Shown in pieces: positions 30,047 to 40,178 of a stretch of 64,000 nt of DNA. This DNA is from Frankia sp. AiPa1 (GTDB lineage: Bacteria > Actinomycetota > Actinomycetes > Frankiales > Frankiaceae): the NCBI RefSeq assembly GCF_023243075.1, contig NZ_JALKFZ020000003.1:1-64000 (forward strand). The letters are read 5' to 3'. Under the pieces are notes generated by a model. That model was given only the letters and a program-made list of their open reading frames with translations. It did not search any database and was not told the DNA's origin. The first letter of the stretch is position 1; each line of letters opens with the position of its first letter. Made by a program: the position numbers and the translations under genes.

Positions 30047-31308
30047 CAATGGCCACCGTCAACGCGGCGAACGAGACAGCCGAGAAGACCGACCTCGAAC
30101 CGCTGCGCCGCAACGTCCCGTTCCTGCTGCTGTGGAGCGGTTCAGCGGTGTCCGCGCTGGGCACCAGCGTCTCCACGTTCGCCTACCCGCTGCTCGTGCT
30201 GTCACTGACGGGTTCGCCGCTGCGGGCCGGTCTGGTCGCGTTCCTCGCCACCCTGCCGAGCATCATCCTGCAGCTGCCGGCAGGGGCGCTCGTGGACCGG
30301 CTGAACCGCCGGTCGCTCATGCTCGTCTGCGACCTCGGTCGGGCCGCCGTGCTCGGCAGTATCGCCGCGACCGTGCTGTCCGGCCATTTCTGGTTCGCAC
30401 ACGTGGCGGCCGCCGCACTGGTCGAGGGGGCACTGTCCGTACCGCATCGGCTGTGCTCCCAGGCCGCCGTGCGAAACGTCGTTCCCGACCGGCATCTGCA
30501 CACGGCATACGCTCAGAACGAAACACGCGACCGCGCGGCGCTGATGCTCGGGGCGCCGCTGGGCGGAACGCTGTTCGCCGTGTCGCGCTGGATGCCGTTC
30601 CTGCTCGACGCGGCCAGCTACCTCGTCTCCGCCATCAGCCTGCTGTTCATCCGAGTGCCGTTCCGCGTGGACGAGACCGCCCCCCAGCCCGAAGGCGTTC
30701 GGGAGTCGATGGCACATCTCGCGCAGGGCGTGCGCTGGATCAACCGTCAGCCGTTCATCCGGACCGCCGTGCTACTGGTAGGAGCGAGCAACCTGCTGTT
30801 CCAGGCGCTGAGTCTGGTCGTCATCGCCAAGCTCACCGCGGCCGAGGTCAGCGCCGCCGACATCGGCTACGTCATGGCCGCCGCGGGAGTCGGGGGAACC
30901 CTCGGCGCGCTGGCCGCGCCCCGGCTGCTACGCCATATGCCCCTGCGCGTCCTCGTGCCGGCGGCCAACTGGGCCTGGGCGCTACTCATTCCACTTGTCG
31001 CGATCTGCGACCAGCTCGTCGTCCTCGGTCTTCTGCTCGCCCTGATCGTGTTCGTCGGACCGCTGTGGAACATCGGCGTGGACGTGCACCGGCTCGCGCT
31101 GACGCCGGACGAGCTACAGGGTCGGGTCAGCGCGGCGGCGGCACTTATCGAGAGCGGCACGATCCCGCTCGGTGCGCTCGGCGGCGGACTGCTGGCCGAC
31201 GCCCTGACCGGACGCCAGGCCGTCCTGGCTCTGGCTGCGGGCATGGCGCTCACCGCGCTCGTCGCGACGCTCAGCCCCGCGGTCCGGCGCCACGTGGAAA
31301 CCCCCTAG
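30043..31308 (+). CDS. MFS exporter, probable product efflux
   Basis: About 421 residues with some ten to twelve hydrophobic segments and the MFS loop PAGALVDRLNRRSLM between TM2 and TM3. It resembles the enterobactin-exporter/MFS_3 type often found in peptide and siderophore clusters. The ATG at 30043 overlaps the carbamoyltransferase stop (ATGA); a second ATG two codons on is also possible. It lies between the carbamoyltransferase and the chain-elongation genes, so it is expressed with the pathway and likely exports the peptide or an intermediate. Confidence 0.9.
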   Translation: MTMATVNAANETAEKTDLEPLRRNVPFLLLWSGSAVSALGTSVSTFAYPLLVLSLTGSPLRAGLVAFLATLPSIILQLPAGALVDRLNRRSLMLVCDLGRAAVLGSIAATVLSGHFWFAHVAAAALVEGALSVPHRLCSQAAVRNVVPDRHLHTAYAQNETRDRAALMLGAPLGGTLFAVSRWMPFLLDAASYLVSAISLLFIRVPFRVDETAPQPEGVRESMAHLAQGVRWINRQPFIRTAVLLVGASNLLFQALSLVVIAKLTAAEVSAADIGYVMAAAGVGGTLGALAAPRLLRHMPLRVLVPAANWAWALLIPLVAICDQLVVLGLLLALIVFVGPLWNIGVDVHRLALTPDELQGRVSAAAALIESGTIPLGALGGGLLADALTGRQAVLALAAGMALTALVATLSPAVRRHVETP

Positions 31309-31320
31309 GAAGGAAGAAGC

Positions 31321-32520
31321 ATGTCCGACATGCCGACCGATTCGTCGCCTAGACGGATCACCTTCTACGACACCACCCTGCGGGACGGGGAGCAGGCACC
31401 GGGCAACACGATGAACCCGGACCAGAAGCTCGCGCTCGCCCTGCGCATGGAGCAGCTCGGCATCGACGTCATCGAGACCGGGTTCCCCAGCTCCTCCGCC
31501 GCGGACCAGCAGGCGACCCGACTGATCTCCGCGGAGTTGACCTCGGCACGGTTCTCGACCCTGTCCCGCGCCGTACCCCGAGACATCGACATGGCGGTCG
31601 AGGCCGGTGGGCTGGAACGCCACCAGGTCGAGATCCTCGCCACCGGCAGCGACCTGCACCTGGAACACAAACGGGGGATCACCCGTGCCCAGGGCGAACG
31701 GGAGACCACCTCCGCGGTGCGCTATGCCCGCTCGCTTGGAGTGGTCGATGTCGCCGTCGGTATCGAGGACGCCAGCCGGGGCGACCACGGCTTGATTTGC
31801 TCCCTCGTGGCGGCCTCCATCGAGTCCGGGGCGACCACCATCGTCCTGGCGGACACCACCGGATGCGCCACTCCCGCCGAGTTCGGTGCCCTTGTCCGGG
31901 CCGTCCGGGAGGTGATTCCGCCGTCCGTGGTGCTGTCCACACACTGCCACAACGACCTCGGGCTGGCGGTGGCCAACACACTCGCGGCGATCGAGGCCGG
32001 TGCGGACGAGGTACAGGTGGCCCTTGCCGGGATCGGCGAGCGGGCGGGCAACACGGCCCTGGAGGAGGTGGCCGCGGTCCTCCATTACAAGGGAGCGGCC
32101 CTGGGCGTTCGGACCAGCCTGGACACCCGTCTGTTGTACCAGGCGTTCGAACTGCTGAGCGCTACCATCGCGCTGCCGGCCCCCCGGAACAAGGCGATCT
32201 TCGGATCCAACGCGTTCTCCACGCAGGCAGGGATTCACCAGGATGGCATCCTTCGTGACCCCAGGACCTACGAGTACGTGGAGCCGGCCCTGTTCGGGCG
32301 AGAGCGGCGGCTGCTGGTGGGCCGACACTCGGGCCGGAACATCCTCCGTCACCTGTTCGCCGAACTGGGCCTGCCGGCGGACAGCCAGCAGATCGAGCGT
32401 CTCTACGCGGACCACATCGAAGATCGGGGCGAGGACTGCCTGGACCTCACCGCGATGAGTGCGGTCGTCCGAGCGCGCCTTGGCCGGGTCCTGGCCTCGG
32501 CCAAGGAGGTCCGGGCATGA
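31321..32520 (+). CDS. leuA-like: 2-isopropylmalate/homocitrate synthase-like enzyme without regulatory domain
   Basis: 399 residues of the DRE-TIM metallolyase family ([10 protein letters not shown], the metal motif [18 protein letters not shown]-type [13 protein letters not shown]). These enzymes add the acetyl group of acetyl-CoA to a 2-oxo acid. The protein stops after [16 protein letters not shown] and a short helical end, so the roughly 120-residue allosteric LeuA domain of housekeeping leucine synthases is missing and the enzyme should escape leucine feedback, as pathway-specific paralogues do. It starts a run of leuC-, leuD-, aminotransferase- and leuB-like genes, together a complete one-carbon chain extension. 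The oxo acid used (branched, aromatic, or 2-oxoglutarate) is not readable. Confidence 0.9.
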   Translation: MSDMPTDSSPRRITFYDTTLRDGEQAPGNTMNPDQKLALALRMEQLGIDVIETGFPSSSAADQQATRLISAELTSARFSTLSRAVPRDIDMAVEAGGLERHQVEILATGSDLHLEHKRGITRAQGERETTSAVRYARSLGVVDVAVGIEDASRGDHGLICSLVAASIESGATTIVLADTTGCATPAEFGALVRAVREVIPPSVVLSTHCHNDLGLAVANTLAAIEAGADEVQVALAGIGERAGNTALEEVAAVLHYKGAALGVRTSLDTRLLYQAFELLSATIALPAPRNKAIFGSNAFSTQAGIHQDGILRDPRTYEYVEPALFGRERRLLVGRHSGRNILRHLFAELGLPADSQQIERLYADHIEDRGEDCLDLTAMSAVVRARLGRVLASAKEVRA

Positions 32521-33920
32521 CCAGCGCCGCACGCACTCTGCTGGAGAGGGTGTGGGACGCGCACATCGTCGAGCATGCCGCCACCGGTGACGACCTGCTC
32601 TACATCGACCTGCACCTCGTCCATGAGGCCAGCTCGCCGCAGGCCTTCGACGGTCTGACGGCATCGGGACGGCGTCTGCGTCGCCCGGATCTCACCCTGG
32701 GAGTGGAAGACCACAACGTCCCCACGGCGTCTCTCCGGCTGGCCGACCCGCTCAGCCGCCTGCAGGTCGAGGCGCTGCGCCGCAACTGCGCCGTACACAA
32801 GGTCGAGCTGTTTCGCCTCGGTGACCCGCGACAGGGCATCGTCCATGTGGTCGCCCCGGAACAGGGGTACGTCCGACCCGGCATGACCATCGTGTGCGGC
32901 GACAGCCACACCTCCACCCTGGGTGCCTTCGGCGCCCTGGCGTTCGGGGTCGGCAGCAGCGACGTCGAGCACATTCTGGCGACCCAGACACTGCCACTGG
33001 CCCGGCCCGAGGCGATGGCGGTCGAATTCACCGGCCGCCTCCCGGAAGGCGCCACGGCCAAGGACATGATTCTCGCCCTCCTCGCCGAGGTCGGTGCGAA
33101 CGGTGCGCACGGACATGTCATCGAGTACCGAGGCTCGCCCATCGGCGCACTGTCGATGGAGGAGCGGATGACCTTGTGCAACATGAGCGTCGAGGTGGGT
33201 GCCCGCGCTGGGCTCATCGCTCCCGACGAGACCACCTTCGACTACCTCGCCAGCCGACCGCACGTCCCCGGGGACGTGCAGTGGGACACCGCGCTGGAGT
33301 ACTGGCGCACCCTGCGCAGCGACGACGAGGCGGTCTTCAACCGGACCGTCACCCTGGACGTGTCCCGGCTGACTCCCCACGTCACCTGGGGCACCAACCC
33401 GGGTCAGGCGGTGCCGCTCAGCGGTGCGGTGCCTGACCCGGAGCTGATCTCCGACTCGGTGGAACGGGCGTCCGCCCGTCGGGCGCTGGCCTATATGGGC
33501 CTGCGACCAGGAACCTTGATGACCGACATCGACATTGACGTGATCTTCATCGGTTCGTGCACCAACGGTCGGCTGGCAGATCTGCGTGCGGCTGCGCAGG
33601 TACTGCGTGGCCGGCGGGTCGCCGACGGTGTGCGCATGCTCGTCGTCCCCGGCTCTGGCCAGATTCGGCGCGCCGCCGAGGAGGAGGGTCTGGACAGGGT
33701 GTTCCAGGAGGCGGGTGCGCAGTGGCGACTGCCCGGATGCTCCATGTGCATGGGCATGAACGAGGACCGTCTGGAGGGCGCCGAGCGATGCGCGTCCACG
33801 TCCAACCGCAACTACGAGGGCAGGCAGGGCCCTCGCGCCCGAACCCATCTGGTGTCGCCCGCGGTGGCCGCAGCCACCGCGGTGCTGGGGCGCCTTGCCT
33901 CCCCTGCGGATCTGTCCTGA
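32517..33920 (+). CDS. leuC-like: Isopropylmalate isomerase large subunit-like (aconitase family)
   Basis: 467 residues of the LeuC/homoaconitase large subunit. The [4Fe-4S] cysteines are visible in [10 protein letters not shown] and in CSMCMGMN near the C-terminus, and the active-site [19 protein letters not shown] and DHNVPT segments are present. With the small subunit that follows it moves the hydroxyl of the LeuA-type product from C2 to C3. It overlaps the leuA-like gene by ATGA, so the two are translated together. Confidence 0.93.
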   Translation: MTSAARTLLERVWDAHIVEHAATGDDLLYIDLHLVHEASSPQAFDGLTASGRRLRRPDLTLGVEDHNVPTASLRLADPLSRLQVEALRRNCAVHKVELFRLGDPRQGIVHVVAPEQGYVRPGMTIVCGDSHTSTLGAFGALAFGVGSSDVEHILATQTLPLARPEAMAVEFTGRLPEGATAKDMILALLAEVGANGAHGHVIEYRGSPIGALSMEERMTLCNMSVEVGARAGLIAPDETTFDYLASRPHVPGDVQWDTALEYWRTLRSDDEAVFNRTVTLDVSRLTPHVTWGTNPGQAVPLSGAVPDPELISDSVERASARRALAYMGLRPGTLMTDIDIDVIFIGSCTNGRLADLRAAAQVLRGRRVADGVRMLVVPGSGQIRRAAEEEGLDRVFQEAGAQWRLPGCSMCMGMNEDRLEGAERCASTSNRNYEGRQGPRARTHLVSPAVAAATAVLGRLASPADLS

Positions 33921-33929
33921 GGAGCACCG

Positions 33930-34556
33930 ATGAAACCCATCATCGAGCACGTCGGCCGCGCGGCCGTGCTGCGGCGCAGCGGCGTGGACACGGATCAGAT
34001 CGTGCCCGCCGAGTTCTGCAAGCGCCTCACCAAGACCGGTTATGACGACGTCCTGTTCCACACCTGGCGCAGGGATCCGGACTTCGAGCTGAACGACCAG
34101 CGGAGGGCGGGCGCGACGGTTCTGATCACCGGGCCCGACTTCGGCACGGGCAGCTCGCGGGAACACGCCGTGTGGGCACTGCGGGACTGGGGATTCGCCG
34201 TGGTCCTCGCGACGAGTTTCGGCGACATCTTCCGGCGCAACGCCCTGAAGAACGGGTTGCTGGCCGTCGCCCTGCCGGAGGACGTCGTCGGGCGTCTGTC
34301 CGATCTCGCCGAGCGGGACGCGGCCCTGGAGATCCGGACCGACCTGCGGCGGCGCGAGGTGCGGGCGGGATCACTCACGCATTCCTTCGACATCGACCAG
34401 CGGGCCCGTCGGCTGCTCATGGCCGGCCTTGACGAGATCGACAACACGCTCGACCGGGGGAAGGCGATCGAGGCGTACGAACGGGGCCGCGCCCCCTGGA
34501 TGCCCACCGTGCGGCCGGCCGCCTCCGCCGACGTGCCCGTGGGGGGGCGTGAGTGA
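33930..34556 (+). CDS. leuD-like: Isopropylmalate isomerase small subunit-like
   Basis: 208 residues of the LeuD swivel domain. It shows VDTDQIVPAEF, the substrate-recognition GPDFGTGSSREHAVWALRDW and FGDIFRRNALKNGLL. It pairs with the large subunit encoded nine bases upstream; a GAGGAG ribosome-binding site lies in the gap. The C-terminal end is somewhat longer than that of a housekeeping LeuD, with an RGRAPWMPTVRPA tail. Confidence 0.93.
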   Translation: MKPIIEHVGRAAVLRRSGVDTDQIVPAEFCKRLTKTGYDDVLFHTWRRDPDFELNDQRRAGATVLITGPDFGTGSSREHAVWALRDWGFAVVLATSFGDIFRRNALKNGLLAVALPEDVVGRLSDLAERDAALEIRTDLRRREVRAGSLTHSFDIDQRARRLLMAGLDEIDNTLDRGKAIEAYERGRAPWMPTVRPAASADVPVGGRE

Positions 34557-35725
34557 ACGGCATGGCGCGGCCGACGGGAATCCGCCGGGTCTGCTCCCAA
34601 CGGGCCGAAGGACTGCCGGGGGGCACCCTCTCCAACCTGCTTCGGCTGGCCCGGGACACCGGCGCCATCGACCTCGCCGTCGGCACGCCGGGATTTCCGG
34701 CGACCGATCGGCACCTGATCGACGGGGCTTGCGTCATGATCAATACTGGTCACAACCAGTACGGGGATCCAGTGGGCAGCCTGCCCCTGCGCCAGCAGAT
34801 CGCCCGGCTGCTGACACCGTCCGCCGATCCGGTGACCGAGTTGACCATCACTGTCGGAGGCACCGAGGCCCTGTGCGTCACGCTGCTGGCCACGGTCGAC
34901 CCCGGTGACGAGGTGGTGGTGTTCGAGCCCTACTACGAGGGTTTCGTCGGCGCGATCGCCCTCGCCGGCGCGACCCCCCGGTTCGTTCGGTGCACCGGTC
35001 CTCGTTGGGCCTTCGACCCGGGCGAACTGCGCGCGGCGTTCGGTCCGCGTACCCGGGCCATCCTGATCAACTCGCCGGCGAACCCCACAGGCAAGGTCTT
35101 CACCGCCGCCGAGTGGTTCCAGATCTCCGACCTTTGCCAGCACTGGGACGCCGTGGCCGTCTCCGACGAGGTCTACTCCGCGATGGTCTTCGACGGGCCG
35201 CCCCATATCTCGGCGGCCGCGGTCACGGGCCTGGAGGATCGCCACGTGGTCATCGGCTCCCTGTCCAAGAGCCATGCCGTCAGCGGCTGGCGGCTGGGCT
35301 TCCTGCGCGCCGACCCGGCGCGCACCGCCGTGTTACGGCGGGTCCACGAACTGACCACCAACGGGGCCGCGGTGCCGCTGCAGGCCGGCGCGGCCGAGGC
35401 CGGGCTGGAACAGCCGGAGGCCGGTGGGCTGTCGGCCGACCTGCGCTCCCGCTGCGACCTGCTGGCTGACGCTGTGCGGGGAATCGGGCTTGAGCCGATA
35501 CCCCCGCAAGGGGGGTGTTACCTGACCGCTCGCCTGACCGGGAAGGACCGGGCGGACGTGGACGCCTACGTGTACGGGCTGCTCCGCGAACGCGGTGTCC
35601 TGGTGGTGCCTGGCACCGCCTTCGTGCGGCGGGGCGAGGAGGCCGCGTTCGTGCGGATCGCGTTCAATCGATCATGGGAAGTCGTCCGCTCGGCCGCACT
35701 CGCCCTGGGCCACTCCGGATGGTGA
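34553..35725 (+). CDS. Class I/II PLP aminotransferase
   Basis: 390 residues of fold type I aminotransferase. It has NSPANPTGKVF, SDEVYSAMVFDG and the PLP lysine in GSLSKSHAVSGWRLGF. The GTG start overlaps leuD-like (GTGA); an ATG three codons later is the alternative. It lies inside the chain-elongation cassette, so the natural reading is transamination of the extended 2-oxo acid to the amino acid loaded by one of the unassigned A domains. One TTA codon occurs at 35333. It could also supply the starting oxo acid by deaminating an amino acid. Confidence 0.88.
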   Translation: MNGMARPTGIRRVCSQRAEGLPGGTLSNLLRLARDTGAIDLAVGTPGFPATDRHLIDGACVMINTGHNQYGDPVGSLPLRQQIARLLTPSADPVTELTITVGGTEALCVTLLATVDPGDEVVVFEPYYEGFVGAIALAGATPRFVRCTGPRWAFDPGELRAAFGPRTRAILINSPANPTGKVFTAAEWFQISDLCQHWDAVAVSDEVYSAMVFDGPPHISAAAVTGLEDRHVVIGSLSKSHAVSGWRLGFLRADPARTAVLRRVHELTTNGAAVPLQAGAAEAGLEQPEAGGLSADLRSRCDLLADAVRGIGLEPIPPQGGCYLTARLTGKDRADVDAYVYGLLRERGVLVVPGTAFVRRGEEAAFVRIAFNRSWEVVRSAALALGHSGW

Positions 35726-35807
35726 GAGAGTTGATGCGGTTCGTGCAGTCCCGGCATCTGGCCACCTATAGTATCGACGGAGTCCGCAAAGTGAGAATGA
35801 GGGTCCG

Positions 35808-36911
35808 ATGACTGGAGCCGGACACACCACCATCCGGAGCATGCCGACACGCTCCGAGAACATCCAGGGAACCCTGTCGGCAGCAGTGGCGGTACTTCCG
35901 GGCGACGGCATCGGACCCGAGGTGATCGAGCACACCCTCGAGACGCTGCGGGAAATGGAGCTCGGCCTGGACTTCGATGTGCTCGACCAGGTCAGTGCAC
36001 ACCGGTACCTGCGCACTGGGGAGGCCATCACCGACGCAGAAATCGACCGCATCCGCGCCTGCTCCGCGGTTCTGCTGGGCGCGGTCGGCGATCCGGTAGT
36101 TCGCAACCCCGACTATGCCCGAGGGGTGCTCCTGCGGCTGCGTGCAGAATTTGACCTGTACGTCAACTACCGGCCGGTCAGACTGCTGCACGACCGGCTG
36201 AGCCCGCTACGGGATCCGAGGCATCGGAGCATCGACCTGGCTGTGGTCCGGGAGAACACCGAGGGCCTCTATGCGGGGGTGGGCGGCGGGCTACGGGCAC
36301 GCACGTCCCAGGAGGTTGCCGTGGACACGGAAATCACCACGGCATACGGCGTCCGGCGTGTCCTCGACTTCGCCTTCTCGTCGGCTCGGCGCCGGGTCTG
36401 TCTGGTTGACAAGGCCAACGCGGTGCCCTTTGGCGGGGCGCTGTGGCAGCGGCTCTGGCACGAGGCCCAGGCCCGATATCCGCACATTACCGTCTCGCAC
36501 GAGTACGTGGACGCTGCTGCCATGAAACTGGTCGCGGATCCGACTTATTTTGAGGTGATCGTCACAAACAACTCGTATGGCGACATTCTGAGCGACCTCA
36601 CTGCGCAACTGGCCGGTGGCCTGGGCGCGGCAGGGTCGGCCAACCTCAATCCCGAGACGGGTTTCAGCCTGTACGAACCAGTACACGGAAGTGCGCCCGA
36701 CATCGCGGGCAAAGGCGTGGCCAACCCGATAGGCGCGCTACTCAGTGCCGGACTCATGTTGGAGCGGCTGCACCGTGGCGGAGCGGCTCGGGCGCTGGCC
36801 CAGGCGGTAAGAAGCGTGGTGGGGGACGGAATCTGCACCCCCGACCTCGGTGGTACGTGCAGTACTCGAGAGGTCGCCGAGGGAGTGCGAGCGCGGTTGC
36901 TGTGGGGATAG
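35808..36911 (+). CDS. leuB-like: Beta-decarboxylating dehydrogenase (isopropylmalate/homoisocitrate/tartrate DH type)
   Basis: 367 residues. Family motifs are LPGDGIGPEV, VVRENTEGLY, the catalytic lysine in DKANAV, NNSYGDILSDL and the NAD site EPVHGSAPDIAGKGVANP. It oxidises and decarboxylates the isomerised malate to give the one-carbon-longer 2-oxo acid. The substrate segment LRLRAEFDLYVNYRPVRLL is closer to tartrate/D-malate dehydrogenases (VNYRPV) than to leucine LeuB (ANLRPV), which suggests an unusual side chain. An 82-bp gap with a TATAGT hexamer precedes it, so a minor internal promoter is possible. The start could be the ATG at 35808 or the one at 35841. Confidence 0.9.
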   Translation: MTGAGHTTIRSMPTRSENIQGTLSAAVAVLPGDGIGPEVIEHTLETLREMELGLDFDVLDQVSAHRYLRTGEAITDAEIDRIRACSAVLLGAVGDPVVRNPDYARGVLLRLRAEFDLYVNYRPVRLLHDRLSPLRDPRHRSIDLAVVRENTEGLYAGVGGGLRARTSQEVAVDTEITTAYGVRRVLDFAFSSARRRVCLVDKANAVPFGGALWQRLWHEAQARYPHITVSHEYVDAAAMKLVADPTYFEVIVTNNSYGDILSDLTAQLAGGLGAAGSANLNPETGFSLYEPVHGSAPDIAGKGVANPIGALLSAGLMLERLHRGGAARALAQAVRSVVGDGICTPDLGGTCSTREVAEGVRARLLWG

Positions 36912-36924
36912 GAGGACATGTTTC

Positions 36925-37659
36925 GTGCACGGTGACACTTACGTTGTCGGGCTTGAACAGGTTGTCAAGTCGTACGGAGATGGTCTGGCCGGGGTGAAGG
37001 CCCTGGATGGTGTCAGCCTTGAGTTCAGGCGCGGCGCCTTCACAGCGGTCATGGGCCCGTCCGGATCTGGCAAGAGCACGCTGCTGCACTGTGCCGCCGG
37101 TTTGGATCGGCCCACTTCAGGGTCGGTGTGGCTGTCGGGGCACGATTTGGGGCGGGTACCGGAGCCGGAGCTGACCGAGCTGCGGCGGCGGGAGATGGGT
37201 TTCGTGTTCCAGGCATTCAACCTGGTCGAATCGCTGACAGCGCAGGAGAACATCACGCTGCCGTTCCGGCTGTCAGGGACACGTCCTGACCGGCAATGGG
37301 TACGAGAGATCGTAGCGCGTACCGGTCTGCAGGACCGTGTTCGACACCGCCCAGCAGCGTTGTCTGGTGGGCAGCAACAACGCGTGGCCATCGCCCGGGC
37401 GTTGGTCACCCGTCCGGCGATCGTGTTCGCCGACGAGCCCACCGGGGCGCTGGACCAGGAGTCCGGGCGGGGAGTACTGAGACTGCTGCGGGAGGCAGTC
37501 GACCATTACGGACAGAGCGTGGTGATGGTCACCCACGATGCCGCTGCCGCCGAATACGCGGACGAGGTGGTGTTCCTCTCCGACGGACGTGTCGTGGACA
37601 CCATCGTCCAGCCGTCGGCGGAGGCGGTGTCCCAGCGCATGCTCAGGCTTGGAGGGTGA
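36925..37659 (+). CDS. ABC transporter ATPase, MacB/LolD type
   Basis: 244 residues. Walker A is GPSGSGKST, the signature is LSGGQQQR and Walker B is VFADEP, with a D-loop GALDQ and switch His in MVTHD. The GTG at 36925 is chosen because GGAGGA sits eight bases upstream and the nearby ATG reads into a stop. It drives the FtsX-type permease encoded next. Such pairs act as mechanotransmitters or exporters and are frequent resistance/export devices in peptide-antibiotic clusters. Its position right after the leuB-like gene suggests it belongs to the same operon. Confidence 0.94.
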   Translation: MHGDTYVVGLEQVVKSYGDGLAGVKALDGVSLEFRRGAFTAVMGPSGSGKSTLLHCAAGLDRPTSGSVWLSGHDLGRVPEPELTELRRREMGFVFQAFNLVESLTAQENITLPFRLSGTRPDRQWVREIVARTGLQDRVRHRPAALSGGQQQRVAIARALVTRPAIVFADEPTGALDQESGRGVLRLLREAVDHYGQSVVMVTHDAAAAEYADEVVFLSDGRVVDTIVQPSAEAVSQRMLRLGG

Positions 37660-37661
37660 CG

Positions 37662-40178
37662 TTGTTCTCATTGGCGTTGCGGACCCTGCAGATGCGCAGG
37701 TCCGCCTTCCTCGGCTCACTCGTGGCTCTGGTGTGTACCTGCACGCTGATTACCGCCTGCGGACTGTTGTTCCAGTCCGCGCTCACCTCTCACCCGCCCA
37801 CCGAGCGATACCGGGACGTCCCGGTGGTGGTCGCCGGCAAACAGTCGATGGCCTTCACCTATGGCTCGGGGGACGGGAAGAACACCGAACATGTGGGCCT
37901 GCCAGAGCGGGTTCGCCCGGCAGCCGACCTCGCCGGCCGGCTACGTGCGGTCCCCGGCGTGGCCGACGTGGTCGCGGACGTCTCGCTGCCCGTCGGATTG
38001 GCTGTGGACGGCCGAGAGATCTCCTCCGCTGACATCGCGGTCCTGCACGGCTGGGACAGCGCCCGGCTGACCCCCTACCGGCTGACTGCGGGACGCCAGC
38101 CGACCGGTGCCGAGGAGGTCGTTGTCGACAGCCACCTCGCTCGCTCGGCCCACCTCGCCGTCGGAAGCCGGGTGACCGTGTCCGCCACCCAGCCGGTGCC
38201 GGGCACCTACACCGTCGTCGGTCTCGCCGCTCCCCACCACGCCGATCCGGGTACCGCGGTCTTCGTTTCAGACACCGAGGCAGGCCGTCTCACCTCAGGC
38301 AAGGTGGATGTGTTCGGCGTGTACACGGATCCCGGCGCCAAGCCCACCGCCGTGGCGAAGGCGGTTCGCCAGGTGGTGCGTGGCCTGCCGCTGAAGGTGC
38401 ACACCGGAGACGGCCGCGGTACCGCGGAGTTCCTCGACGTGAACAACGCCCTGGAGAACGTCGTCGCCCTCAGCGCGACCTTCGGTGGTATCTCCATGGC
38501 TGTCGCGCTGTTCGTACTCGCCGGAACGCTCGCGCTGTCGGTGCAGCAACGCCGACGCGAGCTGGCGCTTCTCAGGGCCATCGGAGCGACTGGGCGCCAG
38601 ATCCGCGCCCTGGTCCTCGGGGAGGCCCTGGTGCTCTGCGTGCTCGCCAATGCGCCCGGCCTCGTGCTGGGCACCATGCTGGCATGGGTCGTGCGTGCCA
38701 TTCTGGTCGCCCACCACGTCGCACCTCAGGCGATGCACCTGGACGTGGGATGGATCCCGCTGTTGGTGGGCGTGGGCGCCACCACGCTCACCGCGCAACT
38801 CGCGGTCCTGGTGACCGGACTGCGCGCCGGCCGCCTGCGCCCGGCGCAGGCCCTCTACGAGGCTTCCGCACCGCCGCCCCGTCTTGGACTCGGCCGGTTC
38901 CTGCTGGGCGTGCTGTGCGCCACGGGCGGGATCGTCGTGGTCGCCACGACCCGCTTCCTCACCGGCGGAGTGCTGACCGCGATCGCCGCTGGCGCCGTCC
39001 TGCTCCACCTGTTTGCCGCCGGCCTGCTCGGCCCGTTGGTCGCCCGGCTGGCCCTTGTACTGCTCGGCCCGTTCATCCGCGGACTGTCCCACACCACCGG
39101 CTTCCTGGCGGTCGCCAACAGCAGAGCTCACACGCGCCGAGTCACCTCGGTTTTCGTCCCCCTCGTGCTGTGTACCGCCCTGGGCGGAACACTGCTGTTC
39201 CTCCAGACCAGCCGTTCGCACGCCAGCGAGGTCCAGGGCCGCGACCGCATCCTGGCCGACCTCGCACTGACCACCCGCCAGGGGCTGCCTGCCAGCCTTG
39301 TCGACACCGTCCGTGCCACCCCTGGTGTCACTGCGGCGGCCGGCATCACCCCGACCACCGTCGTCACCGGCGGAGAGGATGCCTATGCCGCCCAGGCCAT
39401 CACTCCCGGCGATACCTCCAGCCTGCTCGACCTCGACCTCGCCGCCGGTTCCCTAAGCGGACTGCACGGCGAGGCCGTCGCAATGAGTACCGCCGAGTCC
39501 CGCGGCAAACATGTTGGTGACACCGTCCGCCTGTGGCTAGGCGATGGCACCCGCGAGGAGTTGCGGCTGGTCGCCATCTACCGGCGCAGCATCGGCTTTG
39601 GCGACTATCTGCTGCCATCCACGATTGTCGCCGACCACACCACCAGCCCGCTGATCGATAGCATCCTCGTGGACACGGCACCTGGGGCCCACATCGAATG
39701 GCAGGCCCTGGCCGTCGCTCACCCCGGGCTGAAGGTCAACGACCGCGCCAGTGTCGCCAATGCCGAACAGCAGCAGGAGGACCTCGGCGCCTGGACCAAC
39801 TATCTGCTGGTCGGCCTGCTCATCGCCTTCGCGGCGATCGCCGTCGTCAACACGCTGGCCATGGCGACCATGGCCCGTGGTCGGGAATTCGCCACCCTGC
39901 GGCTTACCGGCGCCACCCGCCGGCAGGTCATGCGGATGGTGAGCTGGGAGGCCATCCTCATCACCGGTATAGCCCTCGTCGTCGGCACAGCCATAACCGC
40001 CGCCACCCTGTTCCCGTTCAGCCAGGGCATGAGCGGGACCGGCACGCCCTACATCGCGCCCCAGTGGGCGTTCGCCCTGTTCGGATCCGGTCTGTTCCTC
40101 GCCCTTGCCGGCAGCATATTGCCCGCTCGCGTAGTGCTGCGGATCCCAGTCGTCAACGCCGCTGGAGCTGGAGCGTAA
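37662..40178 (+). CDS. FtsX/MacB-type ABC permease
   Basis: About 838 residues with the double-FtsX layout of actinobacterial ABC permeases. It has an N-terminal membrane anchor, a large extracytoplasmic domain, three helices with the FtsX core (VQQRRRELALLRAIGATGRQ), a short membrane pair, a second extracytoplasmic domain and a second core (TMARGREFATLRLTGATRRQ) with three more helices. The TTG at 37662 has GGAGGG five bases upstream; GTG at 37656 overlaps that site and is less likely. With the upstream ATPase it should expel or sense the peptide. Confidence 0.9.
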   Translation: MFSLALRTLQMRRSAFLGSLVALVCTCTLITACGLLFQSALTSHPPTERYRDVPVVVAGKQSMAFTYGSGDGKNTEHVGLPERVRPAADLAGRLRAVPGVADVVADVSLPVGLAVDGREISSADIAVLHGWDSARLTPYRLTAGRQPTGAEEVVVDSHLARSAHLAVGSRVTVSATQPVPGTYTVVGLAAPHHADPGTAVFVSDTEAGRLTSGKVDVFGVYTDPGAKPTAVAKAVRQVVRGLPLKVHTGDGRGTAEFLDVNNALENVVALSATFGGISMAVALFVLAGTLALSVQQRRRELALLRAIGATGRQIRALVLGEALVLCVLANAPGLVLGTMLAWVVRAILVAHHVAPQAMHLDVGWIPLLVGVGATTLTAQLAVLVTGLRAGRLRPAQALYEASAPPPRLGLGRFLLGVLCATGGIVVVATTRFLTGGVLTAIAAGAVLLHLFAAGLLGPLVARLALVLLGPFIRGLSHTTGFLAVANSRAHTRRVTSVFVPLVLCTALGGTLLFLQTSRSHASEVQGRDRILADLALTTRQGLPASLVDTVRATPGVTAAAGITPTTVVTGGEDAYAAQAITPGDTSSLLDLDLAAGSLSGLHGEAVAMSTAESRGKHVGDTVRLWLGDGTREELRLVAIYRRSIGFGDYLLPSTIVADHTTSPLIDSILVDTAPGAHIEWQALAVAHPGLKVNDRASVANAEQQQEDLGAWTNYLLVGLLIAFAAIAVVNTLAMATMARGREFATLRLTGATRRQVMRMVSWEAILITGIALVVGTAITAATLFPFSQGMSGTGTPYIAPQWAFALFGSGLFLALAGSILPARVVLRIPVVNAAGAGA

